Positions 6,977 through 16,565 are shown, counted from the first letter of the stretch. The stretch is DNA of 38,837 nt from MGR-bin208 sp043779285 (GCA_043779285.1 JAYWEL010000165.1:1-38837); one strand, 5' to 3'. Notes: generated by a model not told the origin, from the sequence alone. A program made the numbers and translations.

Positions 6977-8308
6977 ATGGTTTCAAAAAACAAACTGAGT
7001 CTTTTCAGTATCACCATGATCGTTATTGGCCTGGTAATAGGCATGGGAATTTTCCGAACTTCAAAAGATGTAGCACAGGCTGCATTGAACCCGGAGATAT
7101 TTTTTAGTGCCTGGATCCTCGGCGGACTGATTGCTTTTTGCGGAGCATTGACCTATGCCGAAATCGGTTCAAGATACCCGGTAACCGGGGGGTATTATAG
7201 AGTGTTTGCTTATGCGTACCATCCATCCATAGCATTTGCTATCAACTGTATCATATTAATCTCTAATGCAGCATCCGTAGCCGGTGTGGCATTGATTGGC
7301 AGCGAATATATTGCACCAATATTATTTGAAGCAGGAGCAACTAATTTAATAAAATCATTCATTGCCATGGGTGCAATAGTGCTTTTCTATTTTATTAATC
7401 TGATGGGATTGAGGATGAGTTCGAAAACGCAGAATGTGTTGATGTTGATTAAAATTGCGATGCTACTGGTATTGATTGCGGCCATTTTCTTTCCTCAGTT
7501 TTATAATCAAAATCCGGCGGTTCTGCAAAGCGAAGCCTTTAATGCGGGTTCTGTTTTATTGTCGTTTGGGTTGGCATTGAAAGCCACATCATTTACCTAT
7601 GGCGGTTATCAGCAATCCATCAATTTTGGTGAGGAAGTAGAGAATCCGCAACGAAATATTCCCAGAGGGATATTTATCGGCATCGTGGTCATCATCTCGT
7701 TATACTTGGCCGTTAGTTATTCGTATTATAAGATCATCGGCTTACAGGAATTGAAAGATACTTCAGGAATTGCCTCCATAGTAGCAGAAAGAATGTTTGG
7801 TATTACCGGTAAATATGTAGCTTCTGTATTGCTATTTGTGGCCGTGTTGGCTTATGTAAATGTTTTGTTGCTGAGCAATCCAAGAGTCATGTTTGCTATG
7901 AGTGAGGACGGTATTTTGCCTGCGGCTTTTAAAAAGAAAGATGAAAAAAAAGATGTATTAACAGTGAGCTTGACCGTTTTTGCAGCCGCTTGTGTAGTGG
8001 TTCTTTTCTTTGCCGATACCTTTGATAAGATATTAAGTTTTACCATCTTTCTCGACTCCATCGGTATGGCCACATCAGCAGCAACTATTTTTGTATTAAG
8101 AAAACGAACCAAACATCTCGATGGAACGGGGATTTATTCCATGAAATTATATCCGTTGTTGCCCATCATATTTGTATTGGCTTATATTTTTGTTGGAACC
8201 ATGATTGCAATCACTACACCACAATATGCCGTTATTGGCCTGGTTGTGTTTGCCGCTTTTTTCGGACTTTATTTCCTGATTCAATTCTTGAAAAAAAATA
8301 AAAACTAA
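6977..8308 (+). CDS. APC-family amino acid permease
   Basis: A 443-residue inner-membrane transporter with about twelve hydrophobic helices. The N-terminal helix I motif GLVIGMGIFRTS matches the unwound substrate-binding segment of APC/LAT-type carriers, followed by the conserved FCGALTYAEIGSRYP and PVTGGYYRVFAYAY. ATG 6977 is chosen because the open frame extends another 68 codons upstream through the divergent receptor's coding region, and that part is not membrane-like. It is separated from the PLP enzyme gene by one base, so the two are co-transcribed. Uptake or exchange of a sulfur-containing or related amino acid is a reasonable guess from this coupling but is not shown by the sequence. 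Confidence 0.88.
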   Translation: MVSKNKLSLFSITMIVIGLVIGMGIFRTSKDVAQAALNPEIFFSAWILGGLIAFCGALTYAEIGSRYPVTGGYYRVFAYAYHPSIAFAINCIILISNAASVAGVALIGSEYIAPILFEAGATNLIKSFIAMGAIVLFYFINLMGLRMSSKTQNVLMLIKIAMLLVLIAAIFFPQFYNQNPAVLQSEAFNAGSVLLSFGLALKATSFTYGGYQQSINFGEEVENPQRNIPRGIFIGIVVIISLYLAVSYSYYKIIGLQELKDTSGIASIVAERMFGITGKYVASVLLFVAVLAYVNVLLLSNPRVMFAMSEDGILPAAFKKKDEKKDVLTVSLTVFAAACVVVLFFADTFDKILSFTIFLDSIGMATSAATIFVLRKRTKHLDGTGIYSMKLYPLLPIIFVLAYIFVGTMIAITTPQYAVIGLVVFAAFFGLYFLIQFLKKNKN

Positions 8309-8309
8309 G

Positions 8310-9470
8310 ATGGACCTTTCATATATACTCAATGAGTTGGGCGAAGAAAGAGAACATTATTTCAATGCAGTTTCGCCACCCATCATGCAAACCAGCAATT
8401 TTTCTTTTAAAAAAGTGGCTGATATGCGCAAGGCATTTGCCGATGAAATGGATGGTTATCTTTACAGCAGGGGATTGAACCCAACAGTAGAAATTCTTAG
8501 AAAAAAATTAGCGGCATTAGACGGGGCAGAAGACTGCCTTGTATTTAATAGTGGTGCTGCTGCCATCTTTGCCGGCGTATTGGCCAATGTAAAATCCGGC
8601 GATCATATTGTAAGTGTTGAAAAACCGTATACTTGGGCACAAAAAATGTTTGATGAAATTCTACCTCGTTTTGGAGTAACTACCACTTATATTGATGGAA
8701 CAGATATTTCAAATTGGGAAAATGCTGTTCAAAATAATACATGTCTGTTCTATCTGGAATCGCCCAATGGCTGGACTTACAAGTTGCAGGATTTAAAAGC
8801 AGTTGCAGAATTAGCAAAATTGAAAGGGATCATCAGCTTTATTGATAATAGTTATTGTACTCCTTTATATCAGAAACCCATAGAGATGGGTATTGATATC
8901 AGTATGCAGACAGCTACAAAATACATCGGCGGGCACAGCGATACATTGGGTGGTGTATTGTGTGGCAGTCATGCCATGATGAAAAAAATATTCGACAGCG
9001 AATACCTGAATATTGGTAGCGGTATTCAGCCATTCAATGCATGGTTGTTGATTCGGGGTTTACGAACCTTACCTATGCGTTTGGAAAGGATTTCAAAAAC
9101 AACACTGGAAGTGCTGCATTTTCTCCAACAGCATCCAAAAGTTGAAGAGGTGATTTTCCCGTTCGACGAATCATTCCCTCAATACGAATTGGCTAAAAAA
9201 CAAATGACTGGTGCCTGTGGTTTGATGACCATTATTTTAAAATCGCACAAGCGGGAGGATATTGAAAAATTCTGCGAATCGCTGAACCATATTATGATGG
9301 CCGTTAGCTGGGGTGGTCACGAATCGCTGATCATTCCAAAATGTGCAGGAATTAGTATTTCTGACTTTAACCCTGAAAATATGGAGCATCGTTATATCCG
9401 GCTTTATGCCGGGCTGGAGGAGCCGGAGTATTTGATCAAAGATCTTAATCAAGCGTTGGAAAGGATATAA
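8310..9470 (+). CDS. Cys/Met-metabolism PLP-dependent lyase or synthase
   Basis: A 386-residue enzyme of the cystathionine gamma-synthase/gamma-lyase family (fold type I). Visible landmarks are YSRGLNPT (Y52 and R54 contact the phosphate of the neighbouring subunit's PLP), the SGAAAIFAGV loop, FIDNSYCTP with the PLP-ring aspartate near 179, and ATKYIGGHSD with the Schiff-base lysine at 204. The C-terminal GGHESLIIPK and IRLYAGLEEPEYLIKDL are standard. Members carry out gamma- or beta-elimination or replacement on homocysteine, cystathionine or methionine; the exact reaction cannot be read from sequence. The ATG follows the permease stop by one base. Confidence 0.87.
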   Translation: MDLSYILNELGEEREHYFNAVSPPIMQTSNFSFKKVADMRKAFADEMDGYLYSRGLNPTVEILRKKLAALDGAEDCLVFNSGAAAIFAGVLANVKSGDHIVSVEKPYTWAQKMFDEILPRFGVTTTYIDGTDISNWENAVQNNTCLFYLESPNGWTYKLQDLKAVAELAKLKGIISFIDNSYCTPLYQKPIEMGIDISMQTATKYIGGHSDTLGGVLCGSHAMMKKIFDSEYLNIGSGIQPFNAWLLIRGLRTLPMRLERISKTTLEVLHFLQQHPKVEEVIFPFDESFPQYELAKKQMTGACGLMTIILKSHKREDIEKFCESLNHIMMAVSWGGHESLIIPKCAGISISDFNPENMEHRYIRLYAGLEEPEYLIKDLNQALERI

Positions 9471-9524
9471 CTTAGCCGCAATTTCCGCTTATCAATTTTT
9501 AGCTTTTTCGCAATACAATTCAAT

Positions 9525-9532
9525 TAGTTTTG
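9525..9532 (+). promoter_or_regulatory. -7 promoter element upstream of tolC-like gene
   Basis: TAGTTTTG is an exact TAnnTTTG match ending 7 bases before the ATG at 9540. The -33 region is not clear (TTTTC near 9505). If used, the transcript would have almost no leader. Confidence 0.5.
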
Positions 9533-9539
9533 TACAACT

Positions 9540-10964
9540 ATGAAGTATATTTTTTTAATGGTCTCTTTTATGGCCGTCCAAGCTGGATTATTTGGTCAGG
9601 AGAAGTGGGATCTTCAAAAATGTGTTCAATATGCCATTGAAAACAATATATCTGTAAAACAATCAGATCTGCAAACCCGTTTTTCTAAACTTACTGTCGA
9701 TCAAAATTTGTTATCCCGGTACCCCTCTTTAAATTTTCAACCAAGTGGCGGTTTCAGATTGGGACGATCTGAAAACCCCACAACCGGTGTATTGGAAGAC
9801 AATAATTTTTTGAGTGCCGGCTTTAATTTGAACAGTTCTGTATCAATATTTAACTGGTTTTCTAAAAGAAATACCATTGAGGCAAACCAGTTGATTTATG
9901 AAGCAGACCGGGCCGCAGTGAATAAAGTAAAGGATGATATTGCATTAAATGTAGCCGTAGCTTATTTACAAATTCTGTTAACCCGTGAACAAACCAAGCT
10001 TTCCGAAATTCAAATAGCTCAAACCAAATTTCAATTGGAGAATACCCGTAAACAGGTTACTGCAGGGGTATTGCCTGAAATAAATGCGGCAGAACTTGAG
10101 GCGCAATTGGCAAGGGATAACTCGGTATTAGTTACCGCAGAAGCAAGTGTGAAGCAACAAATTCTTCAAATGAAAGCATTGTTGAACCTGGATGCTTCTG
10201 TCGATTTTGAAATAGAAACTCCACCGGTTGACCGGATTCCGATGGATGCCTTGGCAGATCTTCAACCCGAGTCGGTATATAAAATGGCATTGGCCAATTT
10301 GCCACAGCAAAAAGTGAATGAACTGAGAATGCTTTCTGCTAAGAAAAGTGTTGATGCGGCAAAAGGATTTATGTATCCTAATGTTTCCATGTTTGGCGGA
10401 TTGGGTAGTAATTATGTAAATATCAAATTTCCTGAATTTAGTCAGGGACCAAAAAAGATTACCGGAGCAACTGTAAATGTTAGTGGAACTGATTATAATG
10501 TAATGTCTCCTTCTTTTATTATAGCAGGCGAAAAAATGATTCCTTTTGGCCAGCAGATGAACAGCAACTTTAGTCAGAATATAGGGGTTTCTATGAGTAT
10601 TCCCATTTTTAATAGTGGTAGTGCCAAAACAAACTGGAAAAGAACACAGTTGGTAGTGAATCAGTGGGAGTTGCAGAAAGTAGCGGATGACCAGAAATTG
10701 AAACAGGATATTTACAGAGCATATATTGATGCAATAACTTCTTTGGAAAAATTTAATGCAAATAAGAAATCAGTACAAACAGCAGAAAGATTGTATGATT
10801 TTTCTAAAAAAAGATTTGAAGTAAATCTGTTATCTACATTTGAATTAATCAATAGTCAGAACAATTTACAGCGGGCAAAAATTGATTTACTCTATGCACA
10901 ATTCGATCATGTATTTAAAATGAAGATGTTGGAATTTTATAAAGGACAGGGATTAAAATTATAG
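9540..10964 (+). CDS. TolC-family outer-membrane efflux protein
   Basis: A 474-residue protein with a signal peptide (about 1-19, ending LFGQ). WDLQKCVQYAIENNISVKQ follows, the standard opening helix of TolC proteins. Two repeated helical blocks follow, rich in coiled-coil heptads (around 120-200 and 360-470), with the second ending ELINSQNNLQRAKIDLLYAQ. It should trimerise into an outer-membrane channel with a periplasmic tunnel. It lies 19 bases before a membrane-fusion protein gene, with which it should form a tripartite exporter. No ABC or RND pump gene follows. Confidence 0.92.
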   Translation: MKYIFLMVSFMAVQAGLFGQEKWDLQKCVQYAIENNISVKQSDLQTRFSKLTVDQNLLSRYPSLNFQPSGGFRLGRSENPTTGVLEDNNFLSAGFNLNSSVSIFNWFSKRNTIEANQLIYEADRAAVNKVKDDIALNVAVAYLQILLTREQTKLSEIQIAQTKFQLENTRKQVTAGVLPEINAAELEAQLARDNSVLVTAEASVKQQILQMKALLNLDASVDFEIETPPVDRIPMDALADLQPESVYKMALANLPQQKVNELRMLSAKKSVDAAKGFMYPNVSMFGGLGSNYVNIKFPEFSQGPKKITGATVNVSGTDYNVMSPSFIIAGEKMIPFGQQMNSNFSQNIGVSMSIPIFNSGSAKTNWKRTQLVVNQWELQKVADDQKLKQDIYRAYIDAITSLEKFNANKKSVQTAERLYDFSKKRFEVNLLSTFELINSQNNLQRAKIDLLYAQFDHVFKMKMLEFYKGQGLKL

Positions 10965-10983
10965 AAGTTAATTTAAATATATT

Positions 10984-12360
10984 ATGAATAAAACAGTTAA
11001 ATGGACATTGATCATTCTTGTAATAGTCATCATCGGAGCAATAGCCGGTAAAATGATTTGGGGTAAAGATGATAGTGGAATTAAAGTAAGTACAGAGAAA
11101 GCATCGTTTAAAACAATTACTGAAACGGTGAATGCCAGCGGTAAAATTTATCCGGAAGTAGAAATAAAAGTCAGCTCGGATATATCGGGAGAGATAGTAG
11201 AGTTGACTGTTATGGAAGGTGATAGTGTACGGAAAGGACAATTGCTTGCCAGAATCTATGCAGATATTTATGCGTTGCAAAGAGATGAGGCTTCTTCCCG
11301 AGTAAATCAATCCATGGCGGGGGTTTTAAATAGTAGTGCTGCTTTAGATGCATTGAAAGCGGCTATGCAACAGGATAAAACCACGTTGGATAGAAATAAA
11401 ACACTGTTTGATCAGAAAGTGATTTCCAAAGCAGAATTGGAACAGTTTGAAACAAGATACCTTTCGTCAAAAGCCAATTACGAAGCGGCATTACAAGGTA
11501 TTAAAGGATTACAGGCCGGTGTGCAAACTGCAGAAGCCGGACTGACACAAGCCAATAAAAATCTGGGCAGAGCAGGTATAGTAGCACCTATGGATGGCGT
11601 TATTTCTTTGTTGGCTGTAAAAAAAGGTGAACGTGTTGTGGGTACTGCACAAATGACCGGTACAGAAATGATGCGGGTTGCCGACATGAGTAAATTGGAA
11701 GTAAGGGTGGATGTGGGAGAAAATGATATCATTAAAATTAATATCGGCGACTCGGCCGATGTGGAAGTGGATGCATATAATAATAGAAAGTTCAAAGGCG
11801 TGGTTACACAAATAGCTAGCAGTACTACCCGCTCGGGGTCGGCCGCTGTTTCAACAACAACCGATGTTACTAACTATGAGGTACATATCCGTTTAGATCC
11901 TGCATCGTATAGTGATTTGATTGACCCTTCGAAAGTTAAAAAATTTCCTTTCCGTCCGGGTATGAATGCCAGTGCGGACATAAAAACAAAACGACACGAT
12001 CATGTGTTGGCTGTGCCAATCAATGCAGTTGCTGCAAGAGAGAAAGGAAGTGATAAGAGTATCGAAGAAAAAAAGAAAGAAAATAAAAAGAACAGCAGTA
12101 AAACGGAAGGAGAAGAAGAAACAACGGTGGCCATTGATTCGGACGAGCTGGAAGAAGTAGTGTTTATTGTAGATAAAGAAGGCAAGGTTAAAAAAACGGC
12201 CGTTAAAACGTCTATTCAGGATATTAATTATATCGAAATTACGTCGGGCCTGAAAGAAGGTGACGAGGTAGTGATAGCACCGTATAATGCCATCAGTAAA
12301 ACACTAAAAGACGGAACCAAAGTAAAAGTAACTGCAAAGGATAAGTTATACGAAAAATAA
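10984..12360 (+). CDS. Periplasmic adaptor (HlyD/MacA-type membrane fusion protein)
   Basis: A 458-residue protein anchored by one N-terminal helix (about 7-24). A biotinyl/lipoyl half-motif (ASGKIYPEVEIKVSSDISGE, 51-70) and a helical hairpin (about 90-195) come next. The second lipoyl half (AGIVAPMDGVISLLAVKKGE) and beta-barrel domains follow. The closest known type is MacA, the adaptor of MacB ABC exporters and related RND pumps. A lysine/glutamate-rich stretch at about 351-390 is inserted in the membrane-proximal domain and looks like a flexible loop. It is co-transcribed with the tolC-like gene and followed at once by a strong terminator, so its inner-membrane pump must be encoded elsewhere. 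Confidence 0.9.
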   Translation: MNKTVKWTLIILVIVIIGAIAGKMIWGKDDSGIKVSTEKASFKTITETVNASGKIYPEVEIKVSSDISGEIVELTVMEGDSVRKGQLLARIYADIYALQRDEASSRVNQSMAGVLNSSAALDALKAAMQQDKTTLDRNKTLFDQKVISKAELEQFETRYLSSKANYEAALQGIKGLQAGVQTAEAGLTQANKNLGRAGIVAPMDGVISLLAVKKGERVVGTAQMTGTEMMRVADMSKLEVRVDVGENDIIKINIGDSADVEVDAYNNRKFKGVVTQIASSTTRSGSAAVSTTTDVTNYEVHIRLDPASYSDLIDPSKVKKFPFRPGMNASADIKTKRHDHVLAVPINAVAAREKGSDKSIEEKKKENKKNSSKTEGEEETTVAIDSDELEEVVFIVDKEGKVKKTAVKTSIQDINYIEITSGLKEGDEVVIAPYNAISKTLKDGTKVKVTAKDKLYEK

Positions 12361-12384
12361 TTTCTGTTATTTTTGTAATTCGAA

Positions 12385-12417
12385 AGAGAGTTGGCTTTTG
12401 AGCAACTCTCTTTTTTT
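12385..12417 (+). terminator. Intrinsic terminator after the tolC/adaptor pair
   Basis: AGAGAGTTG (12385-12393) pairs perfectly with CAACTCTCT (12403-12411), with a 9-base loop, followed by a run of seven T. Confidence 0.9.
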
Positions 12418-12455
12418 GTATCTTAAGTTTTTAGCGAAATATAATAATTTAATAC

Positions 12456-13493
12456 ATGCGTTTTGGAATTTTAGGAAGTGGAAGTTGGGCAACGGCATTG
12501 GCAAAAATGCTGACAGATAATAAGCACGAAATAAATTGGTTATTGCGTACAGAAACAGCTATTGAATATTTCAATAAAAGAGGGCATAATCCCAATTACC
12601 TTAGGTCTGTAAATTTTAATACTGCTTGTATAAAATTCAGTATCGACGTAAAAAAAGTAGTAGCTGATTCAGATATCATTCTAATGGCCATCCCATCTGC
12701 ATATGTTGAAGAAGTGTTGAAAGAATTGAATAAAGAAGATCTTCAAAATAAAAAAATAGTATCTGCTATAAAGGGAATTCTGCCAACGGAGAATATTTTA
12801 TTGAATGAGTACCTATATAAATATTTCGAGTTTCCCCTCGAAAATTATTTTACTGTAATGGGCCCTTGCCATGCAGAAGAAGTGGCTGGCGAAAAACTTT
12901 CTTATCTCAGTTTTTCTGGATTAAATGAAGATGTTGCAGAAACGGTTTCCCAATTTTTTAAAACAGCTTATATCAATACGGTCGTCAATCATGATGTGAT
13001 TGGAGTACAATATGCGGCGGTACTTAAAAATATTTATGCGCTGGGTGCCGGCCTGGCTCACGGATTAGAATATGGGGATAATTTTTTAAGTGTATTGATT
13101 GCGAATTGTGCCGATGAAATGGCAGGGTTTCTAAAAAAAGTCGGAATCGAACATATGGTCGTTGGAGAACATGAACCCGCAAACCCGGTCACACATCGCA
13201 AATCTCCCAATTATGCAGCCTCTGTTTATTTAGGCGATTTGTTGGTTACCTGTTATTCATTATACAGTCGTAACAGAACTTTTGGTACCATGATTGGGAA
13301 AGGATATTCGGTAAAAGCTGCACAACTTGAAATGAATATGGTTGCTGAAGGATATAATGCTTCCCGATGCATCTATGAAATAAACAAACATGTACATGCT
13401 GATATGCCCATTGCCAAAGCCATTTATCAAATCTTGTGGGAGCAATGGCCGGCACAAAAAGGGTTTAAGCAGATTGAAGAAGTGTTAATCTAA
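12456..13493 (+). CDS. gpsA: NAD(P)-dependent glycerol-3-phosphate dehydrogenase
   Basis: This 345-residue cytoplasmic enzyme reduces dihydroxyacetone phosphate to sn-glycerol 3-phosphate for phospholipid synthesis. The Rossmann motif GSGSWA is at residues 7-12 and SAIKG carries K106. VMGPCHAEEVA is the family's GPxxAxE region, and AAVLKNIYALGAG carries the catalytic lysine K191. Length is normal. The stop codon overlaps the end of the convergent hemW by 9 bases. No strong promoter match is seen in the 40 bases before the ATG. Confidence 0.95.
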   Translation: MRFGILGSGSWATALAKMLTDNKHEINWLLRTETAIEYFNKRGHNPNYLRSVNFNTACIKFSIDVKKVVADSDIILMAIPSAYVEEVLKELNKEDLQNKKIVSAIKGILPTENILLNEYLYKYFEFPLENYFTVMGPCHAEEVAGEKLSYLSFSGLNEDVAETVSQFFKTAYINTVVNHDVIGVQYAAVLKNIYALGAGLAHGLEYGDNFLSVLIANCADEMAGFLKKVGIEHMVVGEHEPANPVTHRKSPNYAASVYLGDLLVTCYSLYSRNRTFGTMIGKGYSVKAAQLEMNMVAEGYNASRCIYEINKHVHADMPIAKAIYQILWEQWPAQKGFKQIEEVLI

Positions 13494-14636
13494 AAACAAA
13501 TCAGCGGCAATTCCATCGGCCAATAATTTTCCTTCGTTTGTCAATATCAACTGATCGTTTTCAATTTTTAATAAACTGCTATTGATATATTTTTTTGCAG
13601 AGTGCAGTAAGTTTTCTTTATTTTTTTGGGCTGTCATGTTTTCAAAAATTTTCAAATTCAATCCTTCCATGGTACGTAAAGAAATCATGATGAATTCATT
13701 CATGCGTTGAGTGTGTGTAAGAATTTCTTTTTCAAATGGAATCCGTCCTTCATGGATTGTTTCCATGTATATGTTGTTATTGGCAATATTCCATTGCCGG
13801 TTTTGTCCATCGAAAGAATGGGCTGATGGGCCGAAACCAAAATATTTTTTACGCTGCCAGTAAGAAGAATTATGACGACTCCTGTTTCCGGGTTTGGCAA
13901 AATTCGAAATCTCATAATGTTCATATCCGGCTTCTTTCAGCCAATTCATCAACAAAACAAATTGTTCCGATTGTTGGTCTGGATCTACGTCTGCTGATTT
14001 TTTCTGTTCAATCAGTTTATTCAATAAAGTTTTAGGTTCAACGGTTAATGCATAGCAGGAGAGATGAGGGATATGGTATGCCAATGCTTTTTTTACATTT
14101 GATTCCCACTTTGCATTGGTCAATAATGGCGTACCATAAATTAAATCGATACTGATATTGTGGAAACCGTTTTTTTGTGCAAGTTCGATGCATTGAGTTG
14201 CTTGCTCTTGATTATGTGCCCGGTTCATCCATGCCAAATCTTCCTGGTAAAAAGATTGTATGCCAATACTCAAACGGTTAATACCAGCCTTTTTCCATTC
14301 AATCAATTTTTCTTCTGTAATGTCATCCGGATTGGCTTCAATACTTATTTCTGCATCTTCACTGATGATGAATACCGATTTTAATTTATCGATGATGCTA
14401 TTCAGTTCTTCCTGCTTCAATAAACTGGGAGTACCACCACCAAAATAGATCGTGTCGATTTGTTCAATCAAATCAAAATTATTTTCAATTGATGCTAGAT
14501 TCGAAACAGTCAGGTCTATCTCTTTTAACAAAGCTAAAATCAAATCATCCTTATATCTGAGTGATGTTGAAAAATGAAAATTGCAATAATTACAGGCTTT
14601 CTTGCAGAAGGGAATATGAATATAAATTCCGGCCAA
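13485..14636 (-). CDS. hemW: Radical SAM haem chaperone HemW
   Basis: A 383-residue radical SAM protein. The cluster motif C11-x3-C15-x2-C18 sits in IPFCKKACNYCNFHF. IDTIYFGGGTPSLL, EANPDDIT, RLSIGIQSF and HNISIDLIYGTP follow, with the C-terminal HemN-type domain. HemW proteins bind haem and deliver it to respiratory enzymes; they are often mis-annotated as coproporphyrinogen III oxidase. The FNF-type sequence after the third cysteine, rather than CxC, supports HemW over HemN. The start is TTG: an in-frame stop occurs 18 bases upstream (14652-14654) and no ATG or GTG lies between it and the essential IYIHIPFC segment. The 3' end overlaps gpsA. Confidence 0.92.
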   Translation of the reverse strand: MAGIYIHIPFCKKACNYCNFHFSTSLRYKDDLILALLKEIDLTVSNLASIENNFDLIEQIDTIYFGGGTPSLLKQEELNSIIDKLKSVFIISEDAEISIEANPDDITEEKLIEWKKAGINRLSIGIQSFYQEDLAWMNRAHNQEQATQCIELAQKNGFHNISIDLIYGTPLLTNAKWESNVKKALAYHIPHLSCYALTVEPKTLLNKLIEQKKSADVDPDQQSEQFVLLMNWLKEAGYEHYEISNFAKPGNRSRHNSSYWQRKKYFGFGPSAHSFDGQNRQWNIANNNIYMETIHEGRIPFEKEILTHTQRMNEFIMISLRTMEGLNLKIFENMTAQKNKENLLHSAKKYINSSLLKIENDQLILTNEGKLLADGIAADLFLD

Positions 14637-14693
14637 AATTATAATACGGGTTTAAATGAATAATTTTATTTTAAATAATACCGGCAAACCGGC

Positions 14694-16502
14694 ATGGCAA
14701 ATTTACATAAGCTTATATCGATCGTACTATTTCATTTTATTTTTGGGTTGATGACATTACAAGTTATGGCACAAAGCAATTATCATTTGCAATTACATGC
14801 GGTTGATAGCGACTCTATTTTTATTAAAAATGAATTAGCTATAGAAACTAATTTCGCTTCCCGGATTTTATGTGTGGAGTATGTAAATAAATTACAATCT
14901 TTTTTACAAGCAAAGGGTTATGTAACGGCCTCCATTGATAAAGTTCGGTACGATTCAAGTTCTGCAAATATTGAAATTTATTTAGGAAAAAAATATACCT
15001 GGACTTCTTTACATACGTCTATTAAAGATGAATCATTATTGCTTTCTGTTGGTTGGCGTACGTCTGCATTTGCCGGTAAGCAGATAGATTTTACACAGGT
15101 TCAATTAATGCAGGAAAAAATAATAAACGATCTGGAAAATAAAGGGCATCCATTTGCAAAAGTGTTTTTGGATAGTATCATACTTACAGACGAATCGGTT
15201 TCAGCCCGGTTACAGATTCAAAAAGGGCCTATTTATAAAATTGATAGCATCCGGATTTATGGCAACTTAAAATTATCCAATTTATATCTACAACGATATT
15301 TAAACATCCCAAACGGAAGCATATACAATAAAGAAAACTTGCTCAGGGTAAGCAAAAAAATAAATGAGTTGACATTTGTAGAAGAAGAAAGGCCTTCAAA
15401 TATTTCTATGTTGGGAACGGGTTCGGTACTGAATCTTTATCTGAAACAAAAACGAAGCAGTCAGATAAATGTGTTAATAGGGTTTTTACCCAATAACGAT
15501 CAGTTGTCATCGAAAAAATTATTGGTAACTGGGGAAGCAAATATTCATTTGCGAAATTCGCTGGGTAACGGGGAATCGATTGGATTAAACTGGCAACAGA
15601 TTCAAGTTAATTCTCCCCGATTGAATTTGTATTACCGGCAACCGTATATCTTAAATTCAAAATTTGGTGTTGATTTTAATTTCGACATGTTTCGGAAAGA
15701 CACGACTTTTCTGAATGTAAATCTCCATTTGGGAACACAGTATATATTGTCTGCAAATAAATCGGGCAAGATTTTCTTTCAACGATTTCAGACCATTGTT
15801 AATGGAATCGATAAGCAATTCATTCTCCAAAACCGACGATTGCCAGATCAGGCAGATATTACTTCATCCAGTATTGGTTTGGAGTACGAATTTAGTAATA
15901 CGAATTACCGGTTAAATCCAAGATCAGGGAATTTGTTGGGAATTAATTTTCAGGCTGGAACAAAAAATATCAAAAAAAATAATGAGGTTCTGGATCTAAA
16001 AGACCCTCTTGATCCACAATATAATTTCGACAAGATTTATGAAAATGTACAATTGAAAACCTATTTATTTAAAATCAAAGCAAATGCATCCCGTTATTTT
16101 CCGATAGGGAAAATGAGTACCATAAAAACATCATTGGATTTGGGTGTATTTCAGAGTGGAAATATTTTCAGGAACGAACTTTTTCAAATAGGCGGTTATA
16201 AATTGTTGCGCGGTTTTGATGAAGAAAGTCAATACTTGTCTCAGTTTGCCATTGCATCGGCAGAGTATCGTTATCTAGTAGGAGTGAATTCTTTCTTTTT
16301 CGTTTTTGCAGATGGAGGTTGGGGACGTAATAATAGCCAGAACGCAAGTTTTAATTATCATTATATCAGTTCCGGTTTGGGTTTGGCATTGGAAACAAGG
16401 GCCGGCATATTTAATCTGGCATGGGCGGTTGGAAGCCGGAATGATATACCTTTTAACCTGAGGCAATCCAAAATTCATTTCGGGCTGGTAAATTATTTCT
16501 GA
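14694..16502 (+). CDS. Omp85/BamA-TamA family outer-membrane protein
   Basis: A 602-residue protein with a signal peptide (about 1-26). A POTRA-like periplasmic part follows (IDSIRIYGNLKLSNLYLQRY near 183-202 is a typical POTRA strand-helix start), then a 16-strand-type barrel from about 260 to the end. GGYKLLRGFDEES contains the RGF motif of the lid loop that marks Omp85 proteins. The short POTRA region (two or three domains) and overall length point to a TamA-like or accessory Omp85 member rather than the essential BamA, which has five POTRAs and about 800 residues. It leads a same-strand set with DUF4271 and HemD. Confidence 0.85.
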   Translation: MANLHKLISIVLFHFIFGLMTLQVMAQSNYHLQLHAVDSDSIFIKNELAIETNFASRILCVEYVNKLQSFLQAKGYVTASIDKVRYDSSSANIEIYLGKKYTWTSLHTSIKDESLLLSVGWRTSAFAGKQIDFTQVQLMQEKIINDLENKGHPFAKVFLDSIILTDESVSARLQIQKGPIYKIDSIRIYGNLKLSNLYLQRYLNIPNGSIYNKENLLRVSKKINELTFVEEERPSNISMLGTGSVLNLYLKQKRSSQINVLIGFLPNNDQLSSKKLLVTGEANIHLRNSLGNGESIGLNWQQIQVNSPRLNLYYRQPYILNSKFGVDFNFDMFRKDTTFLNVNLHLGTQYILSANKSGKIFFQRFQTIVNGIDKQFILQNRRLPDQADITSSSIGLEYEFSNTNYRLNPRSGNLLGINFQAGTKNIKKNNEVLDLKDPLDPQYNFDKIYENVQLKTYLFKIKANASRYFPIGKMSTIKTSLDLGVFQSGNIFRNELFQIGGYKLLRGFDEESQYLSQFAIASAEYRYLVGVNSFFFVFADGGWGRNNSQNASFNYHYISSGLGLALETRAGIFNLAWAVGSRNDIPFNLRQSKIHFGLVNYF

Positions 16503-16542
16503 TGTTTTTTCAAATCTTTTTAGTTTACTATCCTGGCTTCTA

Positions 16543-16550
16543 TACTTTTG
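16543..16550 (+). promoter_or_regulatory. -7 promoter element upstream of DUF4271 gene
   Basis: TACTTTTG matches TAnnTTTG exactly and ends 15 bases before the ATG at 16566. The -33 part is not convincing. Confidence 0.4.
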
Positions 16551-16565
16551 CAGCCATATATAAAT

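Noticed and set aside
13485..13493. Nine-base overlap of gpsA and hemW ends
   Set aside because: Convergent short 3' overlaps are common in compact genomes and need no special explanation.
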